Shown: piece after piece, positions 22,382 to 30,665 of the stretch
Layout: each line of letters begins with the position of its first letter
Numbering within the stretch: the first letter of the stretch is position 1
From: an uncultured Desulfobacteraceae bacterium
GTDB taxonomy: Bacteria; Desulfobacterota; Desulfobacteria; Desulfobacterales; Desulfatirhabdiaceae
Assembly (NCBI GenBank): GCA_903839535.1
Contig: CAIMCT010000438.1
Location: 1-35,042 of the forward strand
DNA: 35,042 nucleotides
Reading direction: 5' to 3'
Notes under the pieces: model-generated
Told to the model about the DNA's origin: nothing
The model's database searches: none
The model's input: the letters and a program-made list of their open reading frames with translations, nothing else
Translations under genes and position numbers: made by a program

Positions 22382-22696
22382 TTATACTCTTTCGATTGTT
22401 TCCAAGAATCCATCCTGCCATGTTCCACAATGTGGGCAGTAAACACCTTCTGTGTTAATTGCGAAATAATCACAACCGCAGTCGCACGTCCAGTGTGGTT
22501 CTTTGCGTTTTACTGGATAAATGAATCTACCTTTTACCAATGAGCATGACGGGCATTCAAGCCAATCGAATCCTGGTGGTGATTCTGATTCCCATTCGTA
22601 ATCGCAAGACAAACATCTTGCTTTGCCGATAAGATTCGACAGTGACTTGCGGTATAGTTTTACTGCTTCCATACTGACGACTTTAGCGACGGGCAT
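22382..22696 (-). CDS. Zinc-ribbon protein between terS and terL (104 aa)
   Basis: Four knuckles (CLSC, CPSC, CDCGC and CPHC) predict two zinc ribbons. The start overlaps the small terminase stop by one base and the end is 3 bases before terL, so it is part of the packaging operon. It could assist DNA recognition by the terminase complex; that is inference from position. Confidence 0.72.
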   Translation of the reverse strand: MPVAKVVSMEAVKLYRKSLSNLIGKARCLSCDYEWESESPPGFDWLECPSCSLVKGRFIYPVKRKEPHWTCDCGCDYFAINTEGVYCPHCGTWQDGFLETIERV

Positions 22697-23196
22697 TACT
22701 CATTCCCCTCAATCAGCCTTTTTGAATCTGGAGTAACGTTTATCATCGGCCTTGAATTGCCATACTTTGCTGCATTCGCTACGGCATCAAGCATTTCCTT
22801 TGGGTATTTATTCTCGACTGTTCCCTGAAACTGTATCTGTTCAACATATCCCCGATCTTGGCACTTGGATTTCAAGAAGAACAACGTCGCCACCATGCCT
22901 ACCTTGTTATTCATCCCCATAAACTCCCGCAGCCGTCTTTCCCCCCAATCTTTTATCCCTTCCTCACATATTTCCAGTCGTTTTTTTAATTCAGGGTATT
23001 TTTTGAGCCACCTGTGAAACTGTCCGGGCAATATGCCTACGGCTGCCATCGTATTGTCTCTATCCCAATCGTGTTTTGGATACGCTTTCAAGAACAATGC
23101 GAATTTAGACTTTACGAACTCAGGAGGTGTAGCAGTCACATCGTAATTGCCATTATCGCTCTTTTGACAGACTACAACGTTTGATATTTTTGGCAT
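22696..23196 (-). CDS. Terminase small subunit-like protein (166 aa)
   Basis: The first gene of the minus-strand packaging operon. Residues about 35-75 form a helix-turn-helix of the type used by small terminases (NTMAAVGILPGQFHRWLKKYP), then a long helix ICEEGIKDWGERRLREFM and ATLFFLKSKCQDRGYVE, the usual core of such proteins. The start at 23196 is preferred because GGGG lies 7 bases upstream; the ATG at 23208 lacks a site. It would recognise the packaging site and present DNA to TerL. Confidence 0.75.
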   Translation of the reverse strand: MPKISNVVVCQKSDNGNYDVTATPPEFVKSKFALFLKAYPKHDWDRDNTMAAVGILPGQFHRWLKKYPELKKRLEICEEGIKDWGERRLREFMGMNNKVGMVATLFFLKSKCQDRGYVEQIQFQGTVENKYPKEMLDAVANAAKYGNSRPMINVTPDSKRLIEGNE

Positions 23197-23264
23197 TTGG
23201 AACCCCATTGGACAAATAAAATATTGTTTTTAAACAAAATGTGACGAAAACTAACATATTTATC

Positions 23265-23294
23265 TTGACATGTCTATAAATATGTGTGTATTTT
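23265..23294 (+). promoter_or_regulatory. Candidate promoter for the structural operon
   Basis: TTGACA (23265-23270) and TATTTT (23289-23294) are 18 bases apart in the divergent spacer, pointing at the scaffold gene at 23378. The -35 is perfect and the -10 is weaker. A palindrome TTGTTT-TT-AAACAA (23224-23237) nearby could serve the opposite promoter. Confidence 0.5.
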
Positions 23295-23295
23295 A

Positions 23296-23320
23296 TATCC
23301 ATGTGGATACTTTGTATCCA
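23296..23320. promoter_or_regulatory. Candidate operator: overlapping TATCCA palindromes
   Basis: TATCCA-TG-TGGATA (23296-23309) overlaps TGGATAC-TTT-GTATCCA (23304-23320), giving three half-sites in 25 bases directly downstream of the candidate -10. A repressor or activator binding here would control the structural operon. Confidence 0.5.
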
Positions 23321-23377
23321 GTTTTATTAAAAACACATCAATTGCCTTTTGGATAAAAGGTAAGAAAGGAGGGGCGG

Positions 23378-24175
23378 ATGCCCTGGAAATTACGAGAAGA
23401 TGGTTCGGTGGAATCCGAAAACGGCAATCCTGTTTTTGTATATCCTGATGGGAAAGAGGTTCTTGCAGACTTTGAATCGGCAACAAACAAAATCACGGCG
23501 CTGAACAAAGAAAGTAAAGGACACAGATTAAAGTATGAAGAAGCAATCAAACAATTAGAATCATACGCTGAAATCGGAGATGTAGAAGAAGCCAAGAAAG
23601 CTCTTGAAACAGTTAAGAGTCTGGATGCCAAAAAGCTCGTAGATGTAGGACAGATCGACATCCTGAAAGCTGAAATGGGTAGAACCTTTGCAGAAAAAGA
23701 GGGTTCCCTTAAAAGCCAGTGGATGCAAAAAGAACAAGAATATCAAGGTCATCTAAAGGTCAAGGATGAAGCCATACAGTCCATACTCATGGGCGGAAAG
23801 TTCGCTTCGTCTGAATTCTTGAAAAAAACAAACCTTATCCCGGAAATAGCCGCCAATTACTTTGGGAAGAACTTTCGGATCGAAGGTGAAGGCGCAGAAA
23901 TAAAAGTAGTTGGGTATCTCAATGGCGAAAGAATCCCAAGCCGTGAAAAGTTTGGTGAGCCTGCCGATTTTGATGAAGCTCTGGCAGCGGTCATTGACGC
24001 ATATCCACATAAAGACCGGATCATGTTGGCTGGAATGTCATCTGGTTCAGGTTCTCAAGGAAACAAGCAACATCCTCATGACATCGGGAAAAGGTTCATA
24101 GATAAAAATGACGTTAAAGGTTTCGCAGACAATCTCGAAGCCATCGCAAAAGGCGAGGTCGTTGTTCAAGGGTAA
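23378..24175 (+). CDS. Putative scaffolding / head morphogenesis protein (265 aa)
   Basis: AAGGAGGGGCGG gives a strong start. The protein precedes the coat gene and has the usual scaffold design: a mixed N-terminus with YPDGKEVLADFE, a long central coiled coil (about 30-140, many Lys/Glu/Gln) and a basic C-terminal tail (HDIGKRFIDKNDVKGFADNL). A resembling family is the DUF6651-type phage proteins, named from memory. Scaffolds direct procapsid assembly and leave before maturation. Confidence 0.68.
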   Translation: MPWKLREDGSVESENGNPVFVYPDGKEVLADFESATNKITALNKESKGHRLKYEEAIKQLESYAEIGDVEEAKKALETVKSLDAKKLVDVGQIDILKAEMGRTFAEKEGSLKSQWMQKEQEYQGHLKVKDEAIQSILMGGKFASSEFLKKTNLIPEIAANYFGKNFRIEGEGAEIKVVGYLNGERIPSREKFGEPADFDEALAAVIDAYPHKDRIMLAGMSSGSGSQGNKQHPHDIGKRFIDKNDVKGFADNLEAIAKGEVVVQG

Positions 24176-24190
24176 AATAGTTTACCGAAC

Positions 24191-24240
24191 AAGAACCCGC
24201 CATAATTTATTTCTTATTGATTATTTTTAGGAGGGTTCTT
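24191..24240 (+). promoter_or_regulatory. Hairpin covering the coat-gene ribosome site
   Basis: AAGAACCC (24191-24198) can pair with GGGTTCTT (24233-24240); the second arm includes the GGG of the AGGAGGG Shine-Dalgarno site (24229-24235) of the coat gene. The intervening 34 bases are AT-rich. Such a pairing could hold back translation until another factor opens it. Confidence 0.5.
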
Positions 24241-24244
24241 ACTT

Positions 24245-25387
24245 ATGGCTAATACCAATACTTTAACTTATGCTATCCCCACATTGCTCGCACAGGGCCT
24301 CATGGCGTTACGCGCAAATTGCGTTATGCCGCGTCTCGTCAATCGTAACTTTGAGAACATGGCTGCCGAGAAGATGGCGACTATCAATGTTCCGATCCCA
24401 TCTGCAATCACATCCGTAGCAGTATCCCCGTCTTATGTTCCCCCCGACACTGCCGGTGTTGTTCCTTCCAGTGTGCCTATCGCACTTGATCAGTGGTACG
24501 AGGCTGGTTTCTTCTTGTCTGATAAGGATCAAGTGGAATCCATTAACGGCCTTATCCCAATGCAGGCTTCCGAGGCTATCAAGAGCCTTTCCAATAGAAT
24601 CGACGCTGCTCTGCTTGGATTATACACTGATGTTTACGGTTGGGCCGGTTCATCTGGAGTTACCCCATTCGCATCTGATATTTCTGAAATCACCGCTGCT
24701 CGAACTGTTCTGAACAAACAGCTTGCGCCGAATGATGATAGACGGTTCGTTATTTCTCCTGATGCCGAAGGTAATGCACTTGGATTGAGAGCATTTCAGG
24801 ACATGTCTTTTTCAGGTTCAGCACAGGGGATTGTTGACGGCAAGATTAACAGAAAGCTCGGTTTCGACTGGTATATGGATCAGAACGTTCCAGTACACAC
24901 AACCGGAACCGTCGCCGTTTCATGGATATGCAAAACCAGTACAGCCGTTGTTGCAGGCCTTAAAACTGCCGTAACTACTACGGGTGGGACTGCCGCATTG
25001 GTAAAAGGAGATGTGTTTACCATCGCTGGCCAAACACAAACATACGTTCTGACAGCAGATGCAACTCGATCCGGTGGCGGCGATATGACCATCTATTTTG
25101 AACCTGGGCTGAAAACTGCTCTTGCCGGTGACGAGGCGATTACTCTCAAAGCTTCACATACCGTCAACTTGGCATTCCATCGTGATGCTTTTGCATTCGT
25201 ATCTCGGCCATTGGCTGATAACGCTGACGGCCTTGGCAATATCATCCAATCCGCCATTGACCCTGTAAGCGGCCTTGCGTTAAGACTTGAAGTATCCCGT
25301 GAGCATAAACGAACCAAATTCTCTTATGATATTTTATATGGGCTTGCGTGTGTCAGGCGTGATCTTGCCTGCCGTATCGCCGGATAA
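24245..25387 (+). CDS. Major capsid protein, P22 gp5-like (380 aa)
   Basis: The N-terminus LTYAIPTLLAQGLMALR with VMPRLVNRNF and the C-terminus DILYGLACVRRDLACRIAG match the P22-type coat family, a variant of the HK97 fold. Middle segments such as IPSAI, PIALDQWYEAGFFLSDKD and RFVISPDAEG fit too. The region about 225-300 has short Thr/Ala/Gly-rich beta segments, likely the inserted domain. It forms the capsid shell. AGGAGGG 9 bases before the ATG is the best ribosome site in the region, as suits the most abundant protein. Confidence 0.88.
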   Translation: MANTNTLTYAIPTLLAQGLMALRANCVMPRLVNRNFENMAAEKMATINVPIPSAITSVAVSPSYVPPDTAGVVPSSVPIALDQWYEAGFFLSDKDQVESINGLIPMQASEAIKSLSNRIDAALLGLYTDVYGWAGSSGVTPFASDISEITAARTVLNKQLAPNDDRRFVISPDAEGNALGLRAFQDMSFSGSAQGIVDGKINRKLGFDWYMDQNVPVHTTGTVAVSWICKTSTAVVAGLKTAVTTTGGTAALVKGDVFTIAGQTQTYVLTADATRSGGGDMTIYFEPGLKTALAGDEAITLKASHTVNLAFHRDAFAFVSRPLADNADGLGNIIQSAIDPVSGLALRLEVSREHKRTKFSYDILYGLACVRRDLACRIAG

Positions 25388-25411
25388 CCATCAAAAAAAT
25401 ATAAACCCGAC

Positions 25412-25451
25412 AAGGTAAAACTCCTGCTCCTTAAAAAAGAGCAGGTTCCTT
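25412..25451 (+). terminator. Hairpin after the coat gene
   Basis: CCTGCTC (25423-25429) pairs with GAGCAGG (25439-25445), with an outer AAGG/CCTT arm. Only a short T-poor tail follows, so it may be a partial terminator that lets some transcription pass to the decoration and tail genes, or an mRNA-stabilising hairpin. Confidence 0.6.
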
Positions 25452-25471
25452 GACTCATAGGAGAATTGAAT

Positions 25472-25939
25472 ATGGACGTTAGACTATACCCTTCTGCAAA
25501 ACAGATCATTCCGACAGCGAGTATCGTTACATCGCCTACCACGTCGGATTTGATTGAGACTATTCGGGGTAACGCTACCAAAAAGGCAATCACCATTGCC
25601 AACTTACTTGCTGCCCCTCCTGCATTAACCAAACTCACGCTGTCTGAAACCATCTACACGACAACTGGAGCTATCGCATCTACCGTTTCTATGGTTGCCT
25701 TAAATGGTGCTGGGAAACTGGAAATGACAATCGCTGCTCCTGCTGCTGGCCGTTTTCTGGTGATTTATCAAAAAGACGCCAGAACTGATGGTCACACGGT
25801 AACTCTTACCGCTGGGACTTTCGATGGAAGTACGACTGTAGCAACTCTCGACGCTGCCAACGAATCTCTCGTGCTCTTTGGCGTGTCTGCTACCCGGTTC
25901 TTAATCGTTGCCAATATCGGCGGCGTAACGTTCGCATAA
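25472..25939 (+). CDS. Putative head decoration/structural protein, copy 1 (155 aa)
   Basis: TAGGAG supports this start. The product has RLYPSAKQIIPTAS near the N-terminus and, at the C-terminus, HTVTLTAGTFDG, then ESLVLFGVSATRFLIVANIGGV, a beta-rich pattern common in phage decoration and fibre-like proteins. A paralogue follows directly. A role on the capsid surface is inferred from its place after the coat gene and its beta composition. Confidence 0.65.
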   Translation: MDVRLYPSAKQIIPTASIVTSPTTSDLIETIRGNATKKAITIANLLAAPPALTKLTLSETIYTTTGAIASTVSMVALNGAGKLEMTIAAPAAGRFLVIYQKDARTDGHTVTLTAGTFDGSTTVATLDAANESLVLFGVSATRFLIVANIGGVTFA

Positions 25940-25953
25940 GAGAGGTGGGATAT

Positions 25954-26427
25954 ATGGATAATAGACTATACCCATCAGGAAAACAGATTATACCGACAAG
26001 TTGGATTGAAACCATGCCGACAAACTCGGATATGGTTGAGGTTATCAGTGGAGATTCCAGTCAGAAGTACATCAGCCTTCTAAACCTATTTCGGGCATAT
26101 CCGACTATTGCCAAATTGCCTTTCACTGAAACCGCATACACTGCAAGTGGAGCCATATCTGGCGTTTCATGTGTAGCACTGAACAAGCTAACGCCAAAGC
26201 TTCAAATGACAATTGCTGCACCCGAACCCGGATGGCTGCTTGCAATTTATCAAAAAGATGCCGGAACCGCTGCACACACAGTTACACTTACGGCTGGAAC
26301 GTTCAACGGAACAAACAAGATCGCAACGTTTAATGCTCAGAATAAAGGTTTGGTATTGCTTGGAGTTTCAGCTACCAGATTTTTGATTGTTGCAAACGTT
26401 GGAACCGTGACTTTTAGCGGAACCTAA
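25954..26427 (+). CDS. Putative head decoration/structural protein, copy 2 (157 aa)
   Basis: A paralogue of the gene at 25472: shared RLYPS.KQIIPTS, IYQKDA, HTVTLTAGTF and SATRFLIVAN. The central part differs more, so the duplication is not recent. AGAGGTG precedes the ATG at 25954. The two may form mixed oligomers on the capsid or be alternative decoration proteins. Confidence 0.65.
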   Translation: MDNRLYPSGKQIIPTSWIETMPTNSDMVEVISGDSSQKYISLLNLFRAYPTIAKLPFTETAYTASGAISGVSCVALNKLTPKLQMTIAAPEPGWLLAIYQKDAGTAAHTVTLTAGTFNGTNKIATFNAQNKGLVLLGVSATRFLIVANVGTVTFSGT

Positions 26428-26440
26428 TAAGGAGCAATAA

Positions 26441-26671
26441 ATGATTCTCGAAACAGTACGGGTTGTGAATCCAAGCTCAAACGATGGAATGTTAATCAAT
26501 GCACAAGACTTTGATGCCTCGATTCACAAGCTATTTAAACCAATTCCCGACACTATCAAGAGTATGCCTGTTGACGTTGTGATGACGGACATGCCGAAAA
26601 CTGAAACAACGTCAATGCAAGAAGAATATGTTTCGGCTTCTAAAAAAGGAAGGCCGTTCTCAAAGAAGTAG
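26441..26671 (+). CDS. Hypothetical protein in the head operon (76 aa)
   Basis: AAGGAGCAATAA precedes the ATG. The product starts MILETVRVVNPSSNDGMLINAQD and ends with a basic tail SKKGRPFSKK, like short phage proteins encoded between coat and connector genes. Function unknown. Confidence 0.6.
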   Translation: MILETVRVVNPSSNDGMLINAQDFDASIHKLFKPIPDTIKSMPVDVVMTDMPKTETTSMQEEYVSASKKGRPFSKK

Positions 26672-26683
26672 GGACAACACATC

Positions 26684-27190
26684 ATGGCATTAACCATTGT
26701 TTCTACCGCTGGAGCTGTTGATGCAAACTCATACTGTTCTCTTGCAGAAGCCGAGACTTATTTCGAGAGTAGGCTTCATAAAACAGTTTGGAGTGCAGCG
26801 TCAACCGCAGATAAAAACATTGCGCTCGTATGGGCTACATCTGTGCTGGACGCAACCATGAACTGGTATGGATGGGGAATGACTGAAATACAGGCGTTAA
26901 GATGGCCTCGATCCGGGCTTGCAAGTCCGGATGGATGGACAATAAGCAGCACAACTATTCCCCCATTTCTTAAAAAGGCAACCGCCGAATTCGCAATGCA
27001 ATTGATTGAATCCGACAGGATGGCTGATCCAGAGACTATGGGATTCAAGCAAATAGCTGTGTCGAGTATCCAAATCACAACAGACAAATTTGACCGGAAA
27101 ACAGTAATACCCCAGGCTGTTTGGAATATCGTCAGGCCATACGGGAGCAAATATTCAGGTTCAGCTTCTATTGAGCTAACCAGAGGATAA
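26684..27190 (+). CDS. Putative head-tail connector / adaptor, DnaT-like family (168 aa)
   Basis: The order SYCSLAEAETYFESRL, ALVWATSVLD, LRWPRSGLASPDGWTI and ATAEFAMQLI is that of phage head-completion proteins catalogued with a DnaT-like label. They bind the portal from outside. Position after the coat genes fits. The name is from pattern memory; no ssDNA role is implied. Confidence 0.7.
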   Translation: MALTIVSTAGAVDANSYCSLAEAETYFESRLHKTVWSAASTADKNIALVWATSVLDATMNWYGWGMTEIQALRWPRSGLASPDGWTISSTTIPPFLKKATAEFAMQLIESDRMADPETMGFKQIAVSSIQITTDKFDRKTVIPQAVWNIVRPYGSKYSGSASIELTRG

Positions 27191-27194
27191 TACT

Positions 27195-27482
27195 ATGAGA
27201 ATAAGCCAATTCAAGACAATTACTGCTCAAAATACATTCACAGGTTGGGTGCAACTTGACGGGATATTCCAACTTCACATCACAGGGGTTGTAGGCTCAA
27301 TTGTCACATTCCAAGGCTCTCCTGACGCAGGTGTCACCGTTTATGATCTTGATACATACTCAGGGCTGTCTTCTAACACCATGCACGTTGGTACATTGGC
27401 TCAATCAAATTGGGTTTATCGTGCTGGCGTTAAAACTGGCGGGTACGCTTCAGATACGGTTATTGTAAGAATGGAGGCATAA
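27195..27482 (+). CDS. Putative structural protein (95 aa)
   Basis: AGAGGATAATACT precedes the ATG, 4 bases after the previous stop. The product is beta-rich (FTGWVQLDGIFQLHITG, VTFQGSPDAGVTVYDLDTY) with Gly and Thr throughout, consistent with a small virion or fibre-associated protein. Not assigned to a family. Confidence 0.58.
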   Translation: MRISQFKTITAQNTFTGWVQLDGIFQLHITGVVGSIVTFQGSPDAGVTVYDLDTYSGLSSNTMHVGTLAQSNWVYRAGVKTGGYASDTVIVRMEA

Positions 27483-27484
27483 AA

Positions 27485-29866
27485 ATGTCAAATATCTTTG
27501 TGCGTCCATTCGGGAAAGATACGATTGCAGAGTTGCAAATTGGATATGACTCAGAGACAGGAGTATTGAAATTATATTCTGAGCAAGGAGTAACCGACTA
27601 TATCGCTTCAATACGTCCCAATTCAGCAATGACAGAGGACGCAAGTTTCTACCTGCCGTCAGCTAAACCAGCCGCCACATACATAATGACCATGACATCT
27701 GCTGGAATTATGGGCTTCGACGTAAGTTCTTATTTGTCTTTGGCCGGAAATCAAAACGTTGCAGGAATTAAAACATTCTCATCTTTCCCGATTACGCCAT
27801 CGTCAATGCCATCGTCTGATTATCAAGTTGCGAACAAAGCTTATGTCGATAGTGTAGCAGTTGGATTAACGCCTAAAGACGCTTGCAGACTTGCCACAAC
27901 CGCCGTTATTCCCGCATGTACATATGCTGCATCGCCTGCCTTTACACTTACTGGCGATGCCGTAGGTGCGATTGCTGATATTGATTCTGTCACTCCTGTC
28001 AATACCAATCGCATACTTGTTAAGAATCAAGCGGATCAAACTCAAAACGGAATTTATACAGTAACGACAGCAGGAGATGGTGGAACGGCATTCGTCCTAA
28101 CAAGGGCCACTGACTACGACTCAACAGCAGAAGTCGTTAGAGGAACATTCACATATATAAGCGCTGGTACTTCAAACGCTGGCTATCAATTCATTCAAAC
28201 AGAAGCAAGCCCAGTGCTTGATGCAAACAATCTGATTTATGGTGTTTTGTATGCTCCGCTTGCAGACACATTGCAAACAGTAACAAACCGTGGGGCTGTC
28301 ACAACCGCTCATTCTACATTTGGTGGTGTTACAAACACTAATTCGGTTATCGAATCTGGAATAAAAAACTTAGTATTTGGAGATAGCCCATATACGGTCT
28401 TATCTACCGATAGGCATATTTATGGAAAAACCGCAGGTGGAGCTATAAATGTAATTCTTCCTCCCGCAACCGGATCAGGCATGATTTTGTCTTTCAACAA
28501 GCGAGACACATCAGCCAATATTATGACGATCATAGCTGATATAACAGATATTCCTGATCTAATTAATGGCGCTACCACAAAATCACTTGAGAACATTTAT
28601 GACAGTATCACAATCCAAGACTGTGCATCGAACGAATGGTCTAACGTTATTCGTTCATCAGATGTTGCGTCAAACACATATAGGGTATCAGCATCAGGCC
28701 GCGCCGATTACAAAACGATTGGAGAATGTATTACATTTATCAATTCTCTGTCTCAAACAGTCGGAGTTAGAATTGTCGTAGATGGTGGTGAATATACAAT
28801 ATCATCTACCATAACGGTAAACGCTACAATGCCGATAACCATAGAAGGTGGGGGGGTATCAAGTACGATATTCAAAGCTGGAATCGGGCTCATCAACAGT
28901 AATATGTTTGAACTTTATTCCAATACTGACTTTATAGGAGTTGGTTTTGACGGAACTGTTGCAGGATGGACTGCTGGCACAACCGCATCATTTATAAAAA
29001 CAATGACAGACGGTATTTATTGTGAGTTTAAAGATTTCATAATGGATACTTGCAAGATTGGGATTGATATTGTCAAGAACTGTGAAATTTTCGCTTTTAA
29101 CTTTAATATAATGAACGCAACTGTTTCTGGTATTAGCACCAACACAACAGGCGCGGTTGCGATTGATGCAGAGGTTGGCAATTTTGAATCATGTGCTGTC
29201 GGAATACATCTATTAAAATCGTCTGCCGGAGATGTTTTTTTAAACGCCATACGGTTTTTAAATGGATTGGCTGGCATTGGCATCCTTTATGTTCCGGCGA
29301 CTTTCACATACTCAGAGTTTACAATAATATCAGCGGTGCATAATCACATTGGAACATTTTTATCGGGTTTTGATTTCACTACCGCCAGAGATTCAAATGT
29401 TGAGCTATGCAATTGTATAGGGGAAGAAAATAAAAGTCCTCATGCCAAGGTCAACCTATCTGGAAATACCACTGTTACATCTATTGCGACAAACACATGG
29501 ACAAAAGCAACGTTTGTAAATACATCGTCATACACATGCAAGTTTTCAGTTGCCAATAACAGGCTTACCTATCAATCAGATCATGGTTCTGATGTTATGA
29601 TGTGGATATCTGGCAATATTTACATATCTACAAGTGGCACCAAGGAAATACAACTTGCAATCGTTAAAAATGGCACACCGACTACTGTATATGGATTGTG
29701 CCAAGTCTCTTTAGATGTCAATGCAAGGATGTTTTCATTCTCAACATGCGTGTATCTGGACGATATTGATAAGGGCAATTTCTTTGAAGTGTGGATTAAA
29801 AATCTGACAAATGGCGATGATCCTGTAATAGCTGACCTTAATTGGCTTACCAAGAGTACATCATGA
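27485..29866 (+). CDS. Tail fibre / spike protein with beta-helix region (793 aa)
   Basis: GGAGGCATAAAA precedes the ATG. Residues about 110-265 have the fibre repeat VANKAYVDS, then RILVKNQADQTQNGIYTV and FVLTRATDYDSTAEVV. Residues about 400-650 show a right-handed beta-helix character (SGRADYKTIGECITFINSL, then rungs such as GIDIVKNCEIFAFNFNIMN). The C-terminal 130 residues look like a compact beta domain for receptor contact. It probably recognises a host surface glycan. Its place between head-connector genes is unusual for a tail fibre, so a head fibre or neck appendage is also possible. Confidence 0.75.
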   Translation: MSNIFVRPFGKDTIAELQIGYDSETGVLKLYSEQGVTDYIASIRPNSAMTEDASFYLPSAKPAATYIMTMTSAGIMGFDVSSYLSLAGNQNVAGIKTFSSFPITPSSMPSSDYQVANKAYVDSVAVGLTPKDACRLATTAVIPACTYAASPAFTLTGDAVGAIADIDSVTPVNTNRILVKNQADQTQNGIYTVTTAGDGGTAFVLTRATDYDSTAEVVRGTFTYISAGTSNAGYQFIQTEASPVLDANNLIYGVLYAPLADTLQTVTNRGAVTTAHSTFGGVTNTNSVIESGIKNLVFGDSPYTVLSTDRHIYGKTAGGAINVILPPATGSGMILSFNKRDTSANIMTIIADITDIPDLINGATTKSLENIYDSITIQDCASNEWSNVIRSSDVASNTYRVSASGRADYKTIGECITFINSLSQTVGVRIVVDGGEYTISSTITVNATMPITIEGGGVSSTIFKAGIGLINSNMFELYSNTDFIGVGFDGTVAGWTAGTTASFIKTMTDGIYCEFKDFIMDTCKIGIDIVKNCEIFAFNFNIMNATVSGISTNTTGAVAIDAEVGNFESCAVGIHLLKSSAGDVFLNAIRFLNGLAGIGILYVPATFTYSEFTIISAVHNHIGTFLSGFDFTTARDSNVELCNCIGEENKSPHAKVNLSGNTTVTSIATNTWTKATFVNTSSYTCKFSVANNRLTYQSDHGSDVMMWISGNIYISTSGTKEIQLAIVKNGTPTTVYGLCQVSLDVNARMFSFSTCVYLDDIDKGNFFEVWIKNLTNGDDPVIADLNWLTKSTS

Positions 29867-30228
29867 GCCTAAAAACAGCAATACAGTCAGCCGCAATTGC
29901 AGCGTTTACAGTTGCTTCGAGTTTTGAAAAGTCAATGGCAATTGTCAAGAACACTGGCAATCCAACGTATGATCCGGCGACTGGAATTATGACAGCTACA
30001 ACCACAAGCCAGACGTTCAATGCTTTGATCGTGAATTACGAAAGAGACGAAACTGACGGGCAGAATGTCCTTTTGACTGATGCAAAGATTATATTTCCTC
30101 AATCCAGAATTACCGGAACGCCTATCACTACGGATACCCTAACCATAGATACTGTGAGTTGGGATATTAAGAACGTCATTACAGACCCGGCAGACGCTAC
30201 ATGGACAATTCAGGCAAGGCGGGCATGA
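29863..30228 (+). CDS. Putative head-tail joining protein (121 aa)
   Basis: The ATG at 29863 overlaps the fibre stop as ATGA, so it is chosen over an in-frame upstream ATG. The product contains SSFEKSMAIVKNTGNPTYDPATG, then a beta part TFNALIVNYERDE and TDTLTIDTVSWDIKNV. This resembles small joining or stopper proteins at the head-tail interface. Confidence rests mainly on position and size. Confidence 0.55.
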   Translation: MSLKTAIQSAAIAAFTVASSFEKSMAIVKNTGNPTYDPATGIMTATTTSQTFNALIVNYERDETDGQNVLLTDAKIIFPQSRITGTPITTDTLTIDTVSWDIKNVITDPADATWTIQARRA

Positions 30229-30235
30229 TTTTATT

Positions 30236-30664
30236 ATGAGCTTTGAAACTGAACTCGCAACCGAAATCGGAGTGATTAAGAAAAACGTTGGGGACGGCGT
30301 TAGACTTGTCGCAGATGAGATATTTGTGAATCTTTGCAACAACTCACCAACTCCAGGATTTGCGCCATTTTCGTTAGGCTCTTATGTACTCAGCCACAGG
30401 ATAAATGGCGGTAGTGCAGACACAAGCATCACAGAGATAACAAATGAGAACAGAAATGCAATTGGCGAGGCAATGTCAAATGAGTTGCCGAAACTGGATT
30501 ATATCAGCCCGTTTCAAACCATCGTTATCTCAAACTCTATAGATTACAACGAGAACATAGAATATCTCGGATGGAGTACAGGAACAGGCCCATATCACAC
30601 ATTTAAAAAGACAGAAGGCACTATGGAAAACATAGCGCAGCAAGCAATGGACAGGATTATTTAA
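30236..30664 (+). CDS. Putative tail completion protein, HK97 gp10-like (142 aa)
   Basis: The product has DGVRLVADEIFVNLCNNSPTP, SYVLSHRINGG and QQAMDRII, the order of gp10-like tail completion proteins (a helix, a mixed core and a final helix). The gene is followed 1 base later by the tail terminator gene. Start after ATTTTATTATGAG is weakly marked. Confidence 0.6.
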   Translation: MSFETELATEIGVIKKNVGDGVRLVADEIFVNLCNNSPTPGFAPFSLGSYVLSHRINGGSADTSITEITNENRNAIGEAMSNELPKLDYISPFQTIVISNSIDYNENIEYLGWSTGTGPYHTFKKTEGTMENIAQQAMDRII

Positions 30665-30665
30665 C

